The notes under the pieces are model-generated. The model made no database searches and was not told where the DNA came from. It worked only from the letters and a program-made list of their open reading frames with translations. Shown piece by piece: positions 24,955 to 34,589 of a stretch of DNA of 64,000 nucleotides (positions within the stretch are counted from its first letter, which is position 1; every line of letters begins with the position of its first letter). Source of the stretch: Gillisella vitis (lineage in GTDB: Bacteria > Pseudomonadota > Alphaproteobacteria > Rhizobiales > Rhizobiaceae); NCBI RefSeq assembly GCF_001541345.2, contig NZ_LMVL02000002.1:558001-622000 (forward strand), in the 5' to 3' direction. Both the position numbers and the translations under genes were made by a program.

Positions 24955-27900
24955 CTATTCCGCAGCGCTCCGGCGGGGGCTGGAGACCTGGGTAATATAG
25001 GCCCGCAAAGCCGCTGGACGGACGGGCTTATGCTGCACGGCAATGCCCTGCCGTTCAGCCTCCGCCCGCACGTCGGCGGTGCGGTCGGCGGTAATCAGCA
25101 GGCCGGGTACCGGCTGACCGTAGAGCGCGCGCAGGCGCAGGATTGCGCCGATACCACTACCATCGCCCAGATGATAGTCTGCGATGATCACATCCGGTGC
25201 CACAGGATTGTCGCTGAAGGTCGTGTCGAGATCGGTGACCGAGCCTGCGGTTATCACTGTACAGCCCCAACCGCTGATCAGCAGCCGCATGCCATCCAGA
25301 ATATCCGGTTCATTGTCGATGCACAGGATGCGTAGACCGGTAAGACTGCTCCGCAGCGCGGTCGCGGTCGCCAAATCCTCAGCGGGCAACGGAGCCTTGG
25401 CGCTCTTTTCGATCGGCACCGTGACGCGAAAACTGGTGCCTCGGCCAGGCCGGGATTCCAACGCCACCGTCGCTTTGAGAACCCGGGCGATACGATCGAC
25501 AATCGACAGACCGAGCCCAAGCCCGCTGGCGGTTTTGATGCCTTCATCCAGCCGGGCGAATTCCTTGAACACGGTGCGGAATTTCGATGTCGGAATGCCG
25601 ATGCCCGAATCCGTCACCTGGATGATCACCTGGCCGCCACGGCGGCGCACACCGACCAGAACCTTTCCCGAGGGCGTGTATTTGATGGCATTGGAGACTA
25701 GATTTTGCACCAGTCGGCGCAGGAGATTGGCATCGGAGCGCACGCTGAGCGTGGTCGGCAACACCACCAGTTTCAGGTTTTTCTCCAGGGCCATCGGCTC
25801 GAAATCGGTCCTGATCCGCTCCAGCAGGCCTTGCAGGGGGACGGTGGCAAAGCGCGGCTTCATTGCGCCTGTATCCAGCCGGGAGAGATCCAGCACCGCG
25901 CCAAGGATCTGTTCGACCGATTCAAGGGCAGAATCGATATTGCGCACCAGCCCGGCATTTTCCGATTGGCCCAGCCGTTCCACCAGGGCCGAGGAATAGA
26001 GCCTTGCGGCATTGAGCGGCTGGAGAATGTCGTGACCGGCGGCGGCAAAGAACCGGGTCTTGCCGATATTGGCCTCGTCGGCGCTGGCTCGGGCTTCGGC
26101 AAGTGCGGTATTGACCCGCATCAGTTCCGCCGTGCGCTCGCCCACCCGCTGTTCCAGCGTTTCATTGGCTTGTTTCAAGGCCCGGTCCGCCGCCACTTGC
26201 GGGGTGATGTCGGTGAAGGTTGCCACCAATCCCTTGTCGGGCAGGGCGTTGCAGCGCACTTCGATGATCTGGGACCCCTCGCTCAACACCAGTTGGAAGG
26301 GTTCATCGAGATGGTGGAAATTGGCAAGAACGCCCGCCTCCTCCTTGGCCGCAATGGCGCCGCGCTCCGTCAGCCGATGGACAATCGTGCTGAGTGGTAC
26401 ACCGACCTGTCCCATTTCGTCGGGCAGATCGAGCAGGCTTCGAAACCGCCGGTTCCAGATGGTCAATCGGCTGCTGCTGTCGAAGACCGCTATGCCCTGG
26501 TCCATTTGAGAGAGCGCGGTTTGCAACATATCCTGGTTATAATGCAGGGCCTCGCTTGCCTGATCGAGCAGCCAGGCGGTATCGGCGGAGGTATCCTCGG
26601 CCTTTTGCAGCACTAGCGACAGGACCAGGCGGGCCGAGGCCGAGCCGATGGCGCTGCCCAGCAATTGCTCTGTGAAATGGATGAAGGCCATGTCCGCGGG
26701 GCTATCGTCTTCCAGCCGGCGACCAGCATCGCGCTCATAGCTTTTCAGCGAGCGTTCCATCCGCTCCTGACCGAGATAACGGGCAATCGCCGTCTTCAGG
26801 TCGCCGATGCTGACCCGGGTTTTCCAGCCCTTGGTGGCAAATTGCGAACGTTGGTGCCGACGCACGAATATGCCCGACTGGATGCGCTCGACCGGGCGGG
26901 GGTTGCGACTGAGACTGCCAAGCACGAAGGCCAATAGGTTGATCAGCAAGGACAGTACGGTCGCCGTCAGCAGCGGATCGGCCCCGGCGCGGCTGAAGGC
27001 ATCGACACCCGGAAACAGGAAGGACAGGATATCCGGGGCCAGATCCTTATGGGCATCAAGCCCGAAGCTCGGCAAAAGCAGCGTGTAGATCCAGGTGAGA
27101 AAGCCCAGCGAAAGGCCAAGGATTGCGCCCCTAGCATTGGCCCTGCGCCAGATGAGCCCGCCCAGCAGACAAGGGGCGATCTGGGCAATGGCGGCAAAGG
27201 CCAGCAGGCCGATAGAGGCAAGGCCTCGGTCATCGCTGGCCAGCCGGAAATAGGCATAGCCGAGCAGCAGCACGCCAAAAATCGCCAGGCGGCGAATGAG
27301 AAGCACGGTCTTGGCCAGGCTTTGTGAGGCCTCAGGTCCGTGCCGGAACCCGCGGCGCAGCAGAACCGGCAAGACGATGTCGTTGGAAATCATGATGGCC
27401 AGCGCCACCGTTTCGACGATCACCATGGCGGTGGCGGCGGAAAAACCGCCGATGAAGGTGACGAGCGTGACGAAGGGCAAATCATGGGTAAGCGGCAGGG
27501 AAAGCACATAGAGATCGGCATTGCCGGTGCCATTGAAGGCCAGAAGCCCGCCAATGGCGGCTGGCAACACGAAGAGATTGATGGCGATCAGATAAAGCGG
27601 CAGCATCCACCCGGCCCGGCGCAGTTCCCGATCCGTGCGGTTTTCGACCACGCTGACATGGAATTGGCGCGGCAGCATCAGGATGGCGAAGGCAGAGAGT
27701 GCAATCAGCAGCAGCCAGCGGCTGAGCGGCGTCTGATAGGCCAGCGCTTCCATCACCCTCGGGCTTTCGGTGGCCGCGCGCCAGAGATCCGCCGGTCCAT
27801 CGAACAGGAAGAACACGACAGTGATGCCCAGCGTGCAGAAGGCCAGCAGTTTGACCACCGATTCCATCGAGATCGCCAGGATCAGCCCATCCTGATGCTC

Positions 27901-28464
27901 GGTGGCGTCCGTATGGCGTGTGCCGAAAATGGCGGAAAAGCAGGCGAGCGTCAGGGCAACGATCAGCGCCAAATCGACGAAATAGAGATTGCCGGTGCCG
28001 ATGCCGTAGCTGGCCGGATCGACCATGACGCCGACTGAATTGGAGACGGCCTTCAGTTGAAGTGCGATATAAGGAATGGAGCCGGCCAGCGAAATCACCG
28101 TTACCAGCATGCCGACAATTGGGTTCTTACCATAGCGGGCGGCGACGAAATCAGCGCCGGAGGTCAGCTTTTCGACCTTGGCGATCTCGATCATCCGGCG
28201 GATCAGCGGTAAGCCCAACGTCAGCATCAGGATCGGGCCGATATAGATGCCCATGAATTCGAGGCCGCGGTCCGCCGCCAAGCCGACGCCGCCGAAATAG
28301 GTCCAGGAGGTGCAATAGACCGCCAACGACAGCCCGTACACAAGCGGACGCCCGCCCACCGGTACGCCATTGCGGCGGCTTCGCCTGTCGCCATAGCTTG
28401 CCACCGCAAACAGCAGCAGCAGATAGGCAATCGATGCCGTGATGATCAGCCATGCCGGAAGCAT
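24955..28464 (-). CDS. Hybrid sensor histidine kinase with sodium/solute-symporter-like membrane sensor
   Basis: The 1169-residue protein begins with about 12-13 membrane helices of the SSS symporter fold (LVYGLSLAVYCTSWTYFGGVG, KLTSGADFVAARYGKNP). A PAS domain follows (ALSQMDQGIAVFDSSSRLTIW), then a coiled coil. The histidine kinase domain has phospho-acceptor His811 in AAAGHDILQPLNAARLY and ATP-binding GIGIPTSKF and GLGLGLSIVDRIAR. A C-terminal receiver domain has Asp1096 in DVIIADYHLGDGSG. The architecture is that of CbrA/NahK-like sensors linking nutrient uptake to signalling. No partner regulator is adjacent. The ATG follows GGGAGGGG. Confidence 0.92.
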   Translation of the reverse strand: MLPAWLIITASIAYLLLLFAVASYGDRRSRRNGVPVGGRPLVYGLSLAVYCTSWTYFGGVGLAADRGLEFMGIYIGPILMLTLGLPLIRRMIEIAKVEKLTSGADFVAARYGKNPIVGMLVTVISLAGSIPYIALQLKAVSNSVGVMVDPASYGIGTGNLYFVDLALIVALTLACFSAIFGTRHTDATEHQDGLILAISMESVVKLLAFCTLGITVVFFLFDGPADLWRAATESPRVMEALAYQTPLSRWLLLIALSAFAILMLPRQFHVSVVENRTDRELRRAGWMLPLYLIAINLFVLPAAIGGLLAFNGTGNADLYVLSLPLTHDLPFVTLVTFIGGFSAATAMVIVETVALAIMISNDIVLPVLLRRGFRHGPEASQSLAKTVLLIRRLAIFGVLLLGYAYFRLASDDRGLASIGLLAFAAIAQIAPCLLGGLIWRRANARGAILGLSLGFLTWIYTLLLPSFGLDAHKDLAPDILSFLFPGVDAFSRAGADPLLTATVLSLLINLLAFVLGSLSRNPRPVERIQSGIFVRRHQRSQFATKGWKTRVSIGDLKTAIARYLGQERMERSLKSYERDAGRRLEDDSPADMAFIHFTEQLLGSAIGSASARLVLSLVLQKAEDTSADTAWLLDQASEALHYNQDMLQTALSQMDQGIAVFDSSSRLTIWNRRFRSLLDLPDEMGQVGVPLSTIVHRLTERGAIAAKEEAGVLANFHHLDEPFQLVLSEGSQIIEVRCNALPDKGLVATFTDITPQVAADRALKQANETLEQRVGERTAELMRVNTALAEARASADEANIGKTRFFAAAGHDILQPLNAARLYSSALVERLGQSENAGLVRNIDSALESVEQILGAVLDLSRLDTGAMKPRFATVPLQGLLERIRTDFEPMALEKNLKLVVLPTTLSVRSDANLLRRLVQNLVSNAIKYTPSGKVLVGVRRRGGQVIIQVTDSGIGIPTSKFRTVFKEFARLDEGIKTASGLGLGLSIVDRIARVLKATVALESRPGRGTSFRVTVPIEKSAKAPLPAEDLATATALRSSLTGLRILCIDNEPDILDGMRLLISGWGCTVITAGSVTDLDTTFSDNPVAPDVIIADYHLGDGSGIGAILRLRALYGQPVPGLLITADRTADVRAEAERQGIAVQHKPVRPAALRAYITQVSSPRRSAAE

Positions 28465-28697
28465 CGCTTGCCCCTCCCATTCACGTGCCTCTTATAGAGC
28501 ACTGTCACTTTAAGCCATGCCGTCGCCTTTTAAAATCGGGGGGCTTGTTGGCAATAAGTCGAAACCGAAACGGAATTTGCGCGTTAAAAAGACTGTTGGA
28601 TTTTGGCATTTCCGCTGAAACCGGCAATTTGGGCTTCTAAGGCAAGTCTTTATGAGGCATCTATGAAATCATCCAGGTGAATGGAGGTAGGCAAATC

Positions 28698-29189
28698 ATG
28701 AAGGGGACAGGCGTGTTCAAAGAATTCAAGTCGTTCATTGCCAGAGGCAATGTCATGGATCTGGCCGTTGGTGTCATCATTGGTGGCGCCTTCGGGTTGA
28801 TCGTTACCTCGCTGGTCAATGATATCGTCATGCCGGTGGTTGGCGTAGTGTTCGGCGGGTTCGATTTTTCCAATTATTTCCTGCCGCTCAGTGACAAGGT
28901 CACGGCGCAGACGCTGGCGGAAGCGCGCAAGCAGGGCGCCGTGTTCGCCTACGGCAATTTCCTCACTGTCGCCATCAATTTCGTCATTCTGGCCTGGATC
29001 ATTTTCCTGATGGTCAAGGGGGTCAATGTTCTGCGCAAACAGCTGGAACATGATGAAAAACAGGGCAAGCCCACACCGCCGCCCCCGGCAGACGTCCTGC
29101 TGCTGACAGAGATTCGTGATTTGCTGAAGGCACAGCAGAGCAACGGGGCTGAGGCGTCTTCAGCACGTATTGAACCAGGCAAGCCTTGA
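28698..29189 (+). CDS. mscL: Large-conductance mechanosensitive channel MscL
   Basis: The 163-residue channel has [43 protein letters not shown], whose first helix is the glycine-rich pore lining, and a second helix [21 protein letters not shown], then a cytoplasmic helix. It is about 27 residues longer than the E. coli protein because of the loop and C-terminal tail. It opens under membrane tension to release solutes in osmotic downshock. ATG 28698 follows TGGAGGT; an upstream GTG at 28677 lacks a ribosome site. Confidence 0.95.
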   Translation: MKGTGVFKEFKSFIARGNVMDLAVGVIIGGAFGLIVTSLVNDIVMPVVGVVFGGFDFSNYFLPLSDKVTAQTLAEARKQGAVFAYGNFLTVAINFVILAWIIFLMVKGVNVLRKQLEHDEKQGKPTPPPPADVLLLTEIRDLLKAQQSNGAEASSARIEPGKP

Positions 29190-29279
29190 TGTTTCGCTGC
29201 CTGCTGCGCTGATAGAAAATGAGGCTGACCGAAAAGCAGTGAAACTGATAAATTGCGTTGCATTTGCAATGAGGTAGAG

Positions 29280-29324
29280 ATGGCCTCGGTCCTTGGTACA
29301 GGGGTTTCCACGGGCCGAGGCCAT
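29280..29324 (+). promoter_or_regulatory. 10-base inverted repeat in the leader of the aminotransferase gene
   Basis: ATGGCCTCGG (29280-29289) and CCGAGGCCAT (29315-29324) are perfect inverted arms with a 25-base loop. They lie between mscL and the aminotransferase, ending 87 bases before its ATG. No T-run follows. It may be a hairpin in the leader or a distant terminator for mscL. Confidence 0.45.
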
Positions 29325-29411
29325 CACCAGAATCGATTGGTCAGCCACTCTTTCTCATAGGATTTTCTCCGGAGCTTCGGTTATGAACGTTGTTACTAAA
29401 GGAGTTTGTCC

Positions 29412-30599
29412 ATGTCTTTGCCTGCCGGTCCATCCCTGATTTCCAGCCTTAGCCATCGCGCCACGTCCGCGCCCGAAAGCGGTATTGTCGAGATCATCAA
29501 TTATGCCCGTGGGCGCGATAATCTCCTGCCGCTCTGGGCCGGGGAAGGCGATCTGCCGAGCCCGGATTTCATCAATCGGGCCGCAAGCGACGCACTTCTG
29601 GGCGGTGAGACATTCTATACCTGGCAACGCGGCATTCCCGAGCTGCGTCAGGCGCTCTCTGATTACTATCGGCGGCATTTCGCCGTCAGCCTGCCGAGCG
29701 AGCATTTCTATGTGACTGGCTCCGGCATGCAGGCCATCCAGCTCGCCGTACAGGCAATGACCGGGCCGGGCGACGAGATGATCTACCTTTCCCCCTGCTG
29801 GCCCAACATCGTCGCCGCCATCGAAATCAGTGGCGCGAAGGCTGTCGGTGTGGAGATCGGCTATGAGCATGGTGCCTGGCAGCTGGATCTCGGGCAGATC
29901 GAAAAGGCGATTACGCCTAAAACCAGGGCGCTGTTCATCAATACGCCGTCCAACCCGACCGGCTGGACGGCCAGCCTCGATGATCTGCGCGCTATTCTGG
30001 CGCTTGCCCGCAAGCATGGTCTTTGGATTCTGGCGGATGAAATCTACGCGCTTTACTATTTCGCTGGCCCATCCCGTGCTCCGTCCTTCCTGGATGTGAT
30101 GGAAGAGGGTGACCGGGTGATGTTTGGCAATTCCTTTTCCAAGAACTGGTCGATGACCGGCTGGCGGGTCGGCTGGCTGGTGGCGCCACCGGAAATCGGT
30201 CAGGTGCTGGAAAACCTCATTCAATATTCCACTTCTGGCGTGGCGCAGTTCATGCAGCGCGGGGCGGTGGCAGCCTTGGACCACGGCGATCAATTCGTCG
30301 CCGAAAACATCCAGCGGGCGCGCACCTCGCGCGATATCCTGCTGGATGCGCTGATCGCCACCAACCGGGTTCGTTCCGTCAAGCCGGATGGCGCGCTTTA
30401 TGCCTTCATGGAAATCGATGGCGTCACCGACAGCCGGGCGGCGGCCATGGATATCGTTGATAAAACCGGCGTGGCGCTGGCCCCTGGATCGGCGTTCGGG
30501 GCAGGGGGTAGTTCGTTCCTGCGCGCCTGCTTCCTGCGCGATCCACGCCAGATCGAGGATGCAGCTGCACGGTTGAGCGATTACATTGCCCGGCTATGA
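29412..30599 (+). CDS. PLP-dependent aminotransferase, class I/II
   Basis: The 395-residue enzyme has the AAT-I fold: PLWAGEGDLPSPDFI, then FYVTGSGMQAIQLAVQAM, FINTPSNPTGWTAS, WILADEIYALYYF, and PLP lysine Lys244 in GNSFSKNWSMTGWRVGW. It is probably an aspartate or aromatic/branched-chain aminotransferase. The substrate is not readable from sequence. ATG 29412 follows AAAGGAG by seven bases; TTG 29406 would overlap that spacing. A T-rich run (eight T) follows the stop at about 30602. Confidence 0.88.
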   Translation: MSLPAGPSLISSLSHRATSAPESGIVEIINYARGRDNLLPLWAGEGDLPSPDFINRAASDALLGGETFYTWQRGIPELRQALSDYYRRHFAVSLPSEHFYVTGSGMQAIQLAVQAMTGPGDEMIYLSPCWPNIVAAIEISGAKAVGVEIGYEHGAWQLDLGQIEKAITPKTRALFINTPSNPTGWTASLDDLRAILALARKHGLWILADEIYALYYFAGPSRAPSFLDVMEEGDRVMFGNSFSKNWSMTGWRVGWLVAPPEIGQVLENLIQYSTSGVAQFMQRGAVAALDHGDQFVAENIQRARTSRDILLDALIATNRVRSVKPDGALYAFMEIDGVTDSRAAAMDIVDKTGVALAPGSAFGAGGSSFLRACFLRDPRQIEDAAARLSDYIARL

Positions 30600-30757
30600 C
30601 GGTTTTTTTTATTCAACATCGAAGGGTTGCATTAAGGCCATTTTAGCCCTTTCTATAGAAGTCTGGGCCGCTTTGCGGCCAGGCCTGGCGATTTTAACGG
30701 GTTGAAAAACCCGAGGAGATTAGCTGTAGCCAGAGACGAGGCTGTAGTGGGGCGGTC

Positions 30758-31858
30758 ATGGCAATCTTGGTGACGGGTGGCGCCGGTTATATCGGCAGCC
30801 ATATGGTCTGGGCGCTGGTGGAGGCTGGCCACGAGATCGTGGTGCTGGACCGGCTGTCCACCGGCTTTCGCTGTGCCGTTGCGCCCGGCGCGCGCTTTTA
30901 TCTCGGCGATATTGGCGACCGCGACCTGTTGCGCCAGATCTTCGCGCATCATGCCATTGAGGCGATCTTTCATTTTGCAGGCTCGGTGGTTGTCTCCGAG
31001 TCCATCGCCAATCCGATGGACTATTACACAAACAACACCGTCAATTCCTCGATCCTGATCGAGGAAGCGGTGCGGGCCGGTATTGGCAAACTGGTTTTTT
31101 CGTCCACGGCTGCGGTCTATGGCGCGCCCGTCGAGGATCGCCCGGTGCGCGAAACCGATCCGCTGAAACCGCAAAGCCCTTATGGTCAATCCAAGCTGAT
31201 GACCGAACTGATGCTGGCCGATACGGCCCGCGCCCATCCGGATTTTCGTTTCGTCGCCCTGCGTTACTTCAACGTCGCAGGCTGTGATGCTAAAGGGCGC
31301 ATAGGCCAGTCCACAAAGGGCGCCACCCACCTGATCAAGGTCGCTTGCGAGACGGCACGTGGTCTTCGCTCCCATATCACGGTGTTCGGAACGGATTATC
31401 CGACGCGGGATGGCACGGGGATTCGCGACTATATTCATGTCGACGATCTGGTCTCTGCCCATCAACAGGCGCTTGCCTATCTGCAAGATGGTGGCCCGTC
31501 GCTGGTGGCTAATTGCGGCTATGGTGACGGCGCTTCGGTGAAAGAGGTCATCGCGGCGGTGGAGCGGGTTGCGGGCCAAAGACTGCCGACTGTCTTTGAT
31601 GCGCCGCGCCCTGGTGATGCCGCCTGCGTGATTGCCGATCCAGGCCTTGCGCGCCAGCGTCTGGGCTGGATGGCTGAAAACCCGGGACTGGATGCGATTG
31701 TGCGCACCTCCCTCGAATGGGAGAGACGCTGCCTGAGCACGCGCGCAACGCCACTAGAGTTTGTCAGGGAAAAGTGGAAACCGGTTTTCCCGATAAGACA
31801 AACGAAAACAAAGGAATCTAGAGTCTGTCTGGTTCAATATGAACCTGACAGACTCTAG
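30758..31858 (+). CDS. galE: UDP-glucose 4-epimerase with a repeat-encoded C-terminal tail
   Basis: The 366-residue SDR enzyme has the NAD-binding motif GGAGYIGSH, SSTAAVYG, the catalytic YGQSK motif and GTGIRDYIHVDD, all characteristic of GalE/ExoB. It interconverts UDP-glucose and UDP-galactose for surface polysaccharide. Normal GalE proteins end near residue 330; the last about 34 residues, from residue 333, are encoded by a dispersed repeat that begins at 31755, and its terminal TAG is the stop codon. A CGGGTT-GAAA-AACCCG tetraloop hairpin lies in the leader at 30698-30713. It is the first gene of the polysaccharide cluster. Confidence 0.9.
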   Translation: MAILVTGGAGYIGSHMVWALVEAGHEIVVLDRLSTGFRCAVAPGARFYLGDIGDRDLLRQIFAHHAIEAIFHFAGSVVVSESIANPMDYYTNNTVNSSILIEEAVRAGIGKLVFSSTAAVYGAPVEDRPVRETDPLKPQSPYGQSKLMTELMLADTARAHPDFRFVALRYFNVAGCDAKGRIGQSTKGATHLIKVACETARGLRSHITVFGTDYPTRDGTGIRDYIHVDDLVSAHQQALAYLQDGGPSLVANCGYGDGASVKEVIAAVERVAGQRLPTVFDAPRPGDAACVIADPGLARQRLGWMAENPGLDAIVRTSLEWERRCLSTRATPLEFVREKWKPVFPIRQTKTKESRVCLVQYEPDRL

Positions 31859-31859
31859 G
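31755..31859 (+). repeat. Dispersed composite repeat, most complete copy
   Basis: Module 1 starts TAGAGTTTGTCAGGGAAAAG at 31755 and continues through CCGGTTTTCC. A linker with GAAAACAAAGGAAT follows. Module 2 is a 41-base palindrome at 31818-31858: CTAGAGTCTGTC pairs with GACAGACTCTAG and GGTTCA with TGAACC, separated by one T/T mismatch and an ATA loop. The same two modules recur at 48987-49091. The element lies inside the 3' end of galE and supplies its last codons. Confidence 0.85.
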
Positions 31860-32017
31860 CCACGCCGCGCAAAGGCTTGCAGGAGCTTTTTAACCGAAAC
31901 CCCCAACCAAAGAACAGCAAACACGCTCCAGTTTGACGACAGTTTCCCTCGCTAGGGTTGCCCGGTAGGTAGACCGTCGTTCTGTTCAGGATCGGCGGCC
32001 CTTCCGTATCGTGATCG

Positions 32018-32100
32018 GGCATGATCTTTTCCGCAAGTTCTCCAGTTTGCGCATCCTGCCCGCTTGCGTGGGAATTCTGCGTATGAAAACAAAGGCATCC
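32018..32100. repeat. Mosaic of decayed repeat fragments between galE and rfbF
   Basis: GGCATGATCTTTTCCG at 32018-32033 resembles a widespread rhizobial intergenic repeat. ATGAAAACAAAGGCATC at about 32083 resembles the linker of the copy at 31755. No gene is visible in the 31860-32173 gap, and no clear promoter is evident, so rfbF may be read through from galE. Confidence 0.35.
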
Positions 32101-32173
32101 GGCCGTCATCCGCTTGAAACCGGACAGGCGGGGAATGGGTAGGGTAGGCAATGGTCGGCACGGAGATTGGGCG

Positions 32174-32944
32174 ATGAAGGCGGTTATCCTGGCTGGCGGT
32201 CTCGGCACGCGGATTTCCGAAGAGACCCATTTGCGGCCAAAGCCGATGATCGAGATCGGCGGGCGGCCGATTCTCTGGCACATCATGAAGCTCTATTACG
32301 CTCATGGCATCCGCGAATTCATCATCTGCTGCGGGTTCAAGGGCTACATTATCAAGGAATATTTCGCCAATTACGGGTTGCATATGTCGGATATCACCTT
32401 CGATCTCTCCGATAACCGGCTGGAATTTCACCGCAAGAGCGCCGAAAACTGGCGCGTGACCCTGATCGATACCGGTGAAAGCTCAATGACCGGGGGACGG
32501 CTGAAGCGGGTTGCTTCCTACCTCAAGGATGAGGAAGCGTTCTGCTTTACCTATGGCGACGGCCTTTCCGATCTGGATATTTCCGCCACGCTGCGGTTTC
32601 ACAAGGAGCATGGCAAGCTGGCGACAGTGACCGCCGTGCAGCCGCCAGCCCGCTACGGCGCCCTGAAAATGGACGGACCGATGGTGCGTGGCTTCGTGGA
32701 AAAGCCGGTGGGCGAGGCGGGCTATATCAATGGCGGTTTCTTCGTGCTGTCACCCAAATGCATCGACCGGATCGCTGGCGATGACATGCCGTGGGAAGCC
32801 GAACCACTGACCAGCCTTGCCGAAGACGGCGAGCTTTGCGCTTATCTGCACAACGGTTTCTGGCAGCCAATGGATACGTTGCGCGACAAGAACCATCTGG
32901 AAGATCTGTGGGCCGGTGGCAGCCCGCCATGGAAGAGCTGGTGA
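32174..32944 (+). CDS. rfbF: Glucose-1-phosphate cytidylyltransferase
   Basis: The 256-residue enzyme opens with [20 protein letters not shown] and [18 protein letters not shown], the sugar-nucleotide transferase signature with RfbF-specific residues. [22 protein letters not shown] and [10 protein letters not shown] follow. It makes CDP-glucose from CTP and glucose 1-phosphate, the entry to CDP-dideoxy and CDP-deoxy sugars. ATG 32174 has GGAG upstream. The stop overlaps the next gene's start by one base, so the pathway genes are coupled. Confidence 0.95.
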   Translation: MKAVILAGGLGTRISEETHLRPKPMIEIGGRPILWHIMKLYYAHGIREFIICCGFKGYIIKEYFANYGLHMSDITFDLSDNRLEFHRKSAENWRVTLIDTGESSMTGGRLKRVASYLKDEEAFCFTYGDGLSDLDISATLRFHKEHGKLATVTAVQPPARYGALKMDGPMVRGFVEKPVGEAGYINGGFFVLSPKCIDRIAGDDMPWEAEPLTSLAEDGELCAYLHNGFWQPMDTLRDKNHLEDLWAGGSPPWKSW

Positions 32945-34029
32945 TGATGATCGACCGACAGTTCTGGGCCGGAAAACGGGTGCTGCTGACCGGTCATACC
33001 GGCTTCAAGGGCAGCTGGCTGGCGCTTTGGCTGACGCAAATGGGCGCCCACGTCAGCGGTCTGGCACTTGCGCCACAAACAACACCCAACCTCTGCGACC
33101 TGCTGACCGATCATGATGCTCACGCGAGAGACGGCATTTGCGATCTGCGGGATCGTATTGCCGTGGCGGCTGTTGTTGCCCGGATAAAGCCGCAGATCGT
33201 CTTTCATCTGGCCGCCCAGCCGCTGGTGCGGCTTGGCTACCGCGATCCCGTGGCGACTTTTGAGACCAATGTGCAAGGCACGGTGCATGTGCTGGAAGCG
33301 CTTCGGGTGTCGCAGGATGTGAAGTCCATCGTCGTCATCACAACCGACAAGGTCTATGAGAATGCCGAGACCGGCAAGGCTTTTGTCGAGACCGATCCGC
33401 TTGGCGGTCATGATCCCTATAGCGCCAGCAAGGCGGCGGCGGAGATCATCGTCTCCAGCTACCGGTCTTCGTTTTTTGCAGCACGCGGCGTCGGTCTTGC
33501 CACGGCGCGGGCCGGCAATGTCATCGGCGGTGGCGATTGGGCTGAGGACCGGTTGATCCCGGATGCGGTGCGCGCCTGGAGCCTCGGTGCGCCGCTCGAT
33601 GTGCGCCGCCCTAACGCGGTCCGCCCCTGGCAGCATGTGCTAGAACCCTTGGCAGGTTACATCGCCATGGCGCACCATCTTTGGCATGATCCGGCTTCGC
33701 TGACAGCGTTGAATTTTGGCCCTGACCATGCGGGTGCTGCCTCCGTTGCGGATGTTCTGGCTCTGGCCGTCAGGCATTTCGGCAGCGGCGAGGTGGTGCT
33801 GGGCGATGGCAGCGATGGTCCTCATGAAGCCGGCTATCTGATGCTCGACAGTTCCAAAGCTTGCATGACACTCGGCTACAGGCCGCTCTGGGCGCTGGAG
33901 GAAACGGTGGCGCGCACCATGAACTGGTATCGACGGCTCGCCGCCGGCGCATCGGCCAGAGAGTTGTGCCTTGCGGATATCGCCGATTACACCCATGGTC
34001 TCGGCATGGATGTGAGGCAGGCGGTATGA
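32944..34029 (+). CDS. rfbG: CDP-glucose 4,6-dehydratase
   Basis: The 361-residue SDR enzyme has the NAD motif VLLTGHTGFKGSWLALWL, VVITTDKVYEN, the catalytic YSASK and RAGNVIGGGDWAEDRLIPD, then RPWQHVLEPL typical of RfbG. It converts CDP-glucose to CDP-4-keto-6-deoxyglucose. ATG 32944 follows GGAAGAG and overlaps the rfbF stop (TGATG). An upstream ATG at 32929 would overlap rfbF more and has no better site. Confidence 0.94.
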   Translation: MMIDRQFWAGKRVLLTGHTGFKGSWLALWLTQMGAHVSGLALAPQTTPNLCDLLTDHDAHARDGICDLRDRIAVAAVVARIKPQIVFHLAAQPLVRLGYRDPVATFETNVQGTVHVLEALRVSQDVKSIVVITTDKVYENAETGKAFVETDPLGGHDPYSASKAAAEIIVSSYRSSFFAARGVGLATARAGNVIGGGDWAEDRLIPDAVRAWSLGAPLDVRRPNAVRPWQHVLEPLAGYIAMAHHLWHDPASLTALNFGPDHAGAASVADVLALAVRHFGSGEVVLGDGSDGPHEAGYLMLDSSKACMTLGYRPLWALEETVARTMNWYRRLAAGASARELCLADIADYTHGLGMDVRQAV

Positions 34030-34589
34030 GCCAACGTTTCCAGCCCGAAGACACCGCGATCCCCGGCCTGACGCTGCTGACCCGCAGCCGGTTTGGCGAC
34101 GAGCGTGGTTTTCTCAGCCGGTTGTTTTGCGGTGAAGAGCTTGCGGCCTTTGGCTGGCCGGGCCCGGTCTTGCAGGTCAATGAAACCGGAACGGCACAAA
34201 AAGGCACCGTGCGCGGCCTGCATTTTCAACATGCGCCTTTTGCCGAATGGAAACTGGTGACTTGTGTTGAAGGGACAATCCTCGACGTGGCCGTGGATCT
34301 GCGCCAGGGTTCACCGAGCTTTCTCCAGCATGTCAGTGTCGAACTGTCGGGCGACAATTGTCGCTCGCTGCTGATCCCGCCGGGCTTTGCGCATGGTTTC
34401 CAGGCGCTGAGCGATACGGTGCGGATGATCTACACCCATTCTGCGCCTTACCGTGCGGAGGCCGAGGGTGGGCTTCACCCGCAGGATCCACGGCTCGCCA
34501 TCGCCTGGCCCTTGCCGGTTGAGCGCCTGTCTGCGCGAGACCAGAGCCATCCGCTGATAGAGGCTGATTTCGAAGGACTGATTGCATGA
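34026..34589 (+). CDS. RmlC-like sugar 3,5-epimerase acting in the CDP-sugar pathway
   Basis: The 187-residue cupin has GTVRGLHFQ with the catalytic His, WKLVTCVEGTILDVAVDLRQGSPSF, and IPPGFAHGFQALSD, as in dTDP-4-dehydrorhamnose 3,5-epimerases. Because the dehydratase next to it is CDP-specific, the natural substrate is probably CDP-4-keto-6-deoxyglucose, epimerised at C3 and/or C5. It overlaps the rfbG stop by four bases (ATGA) and the next gene's start in the same manner. Confidence 0.85.
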   Translation: MSQRFQPEDTAIPGLTLLTRSRFGDERGFLSRLFCGEELAAFGWPGPVLQVNETGTAQKGTVRGLHFQHAPFAEWKLVTCVEGTILDVAVDLRQGSPSFLQHVSVELSGDNCRSLLIPPGFAHGFQALSDTVRMIYTHSAPYRAEAEGGLHPQDPRLAIAWPLPVERLSARDQSHPLIEADFEGLIA

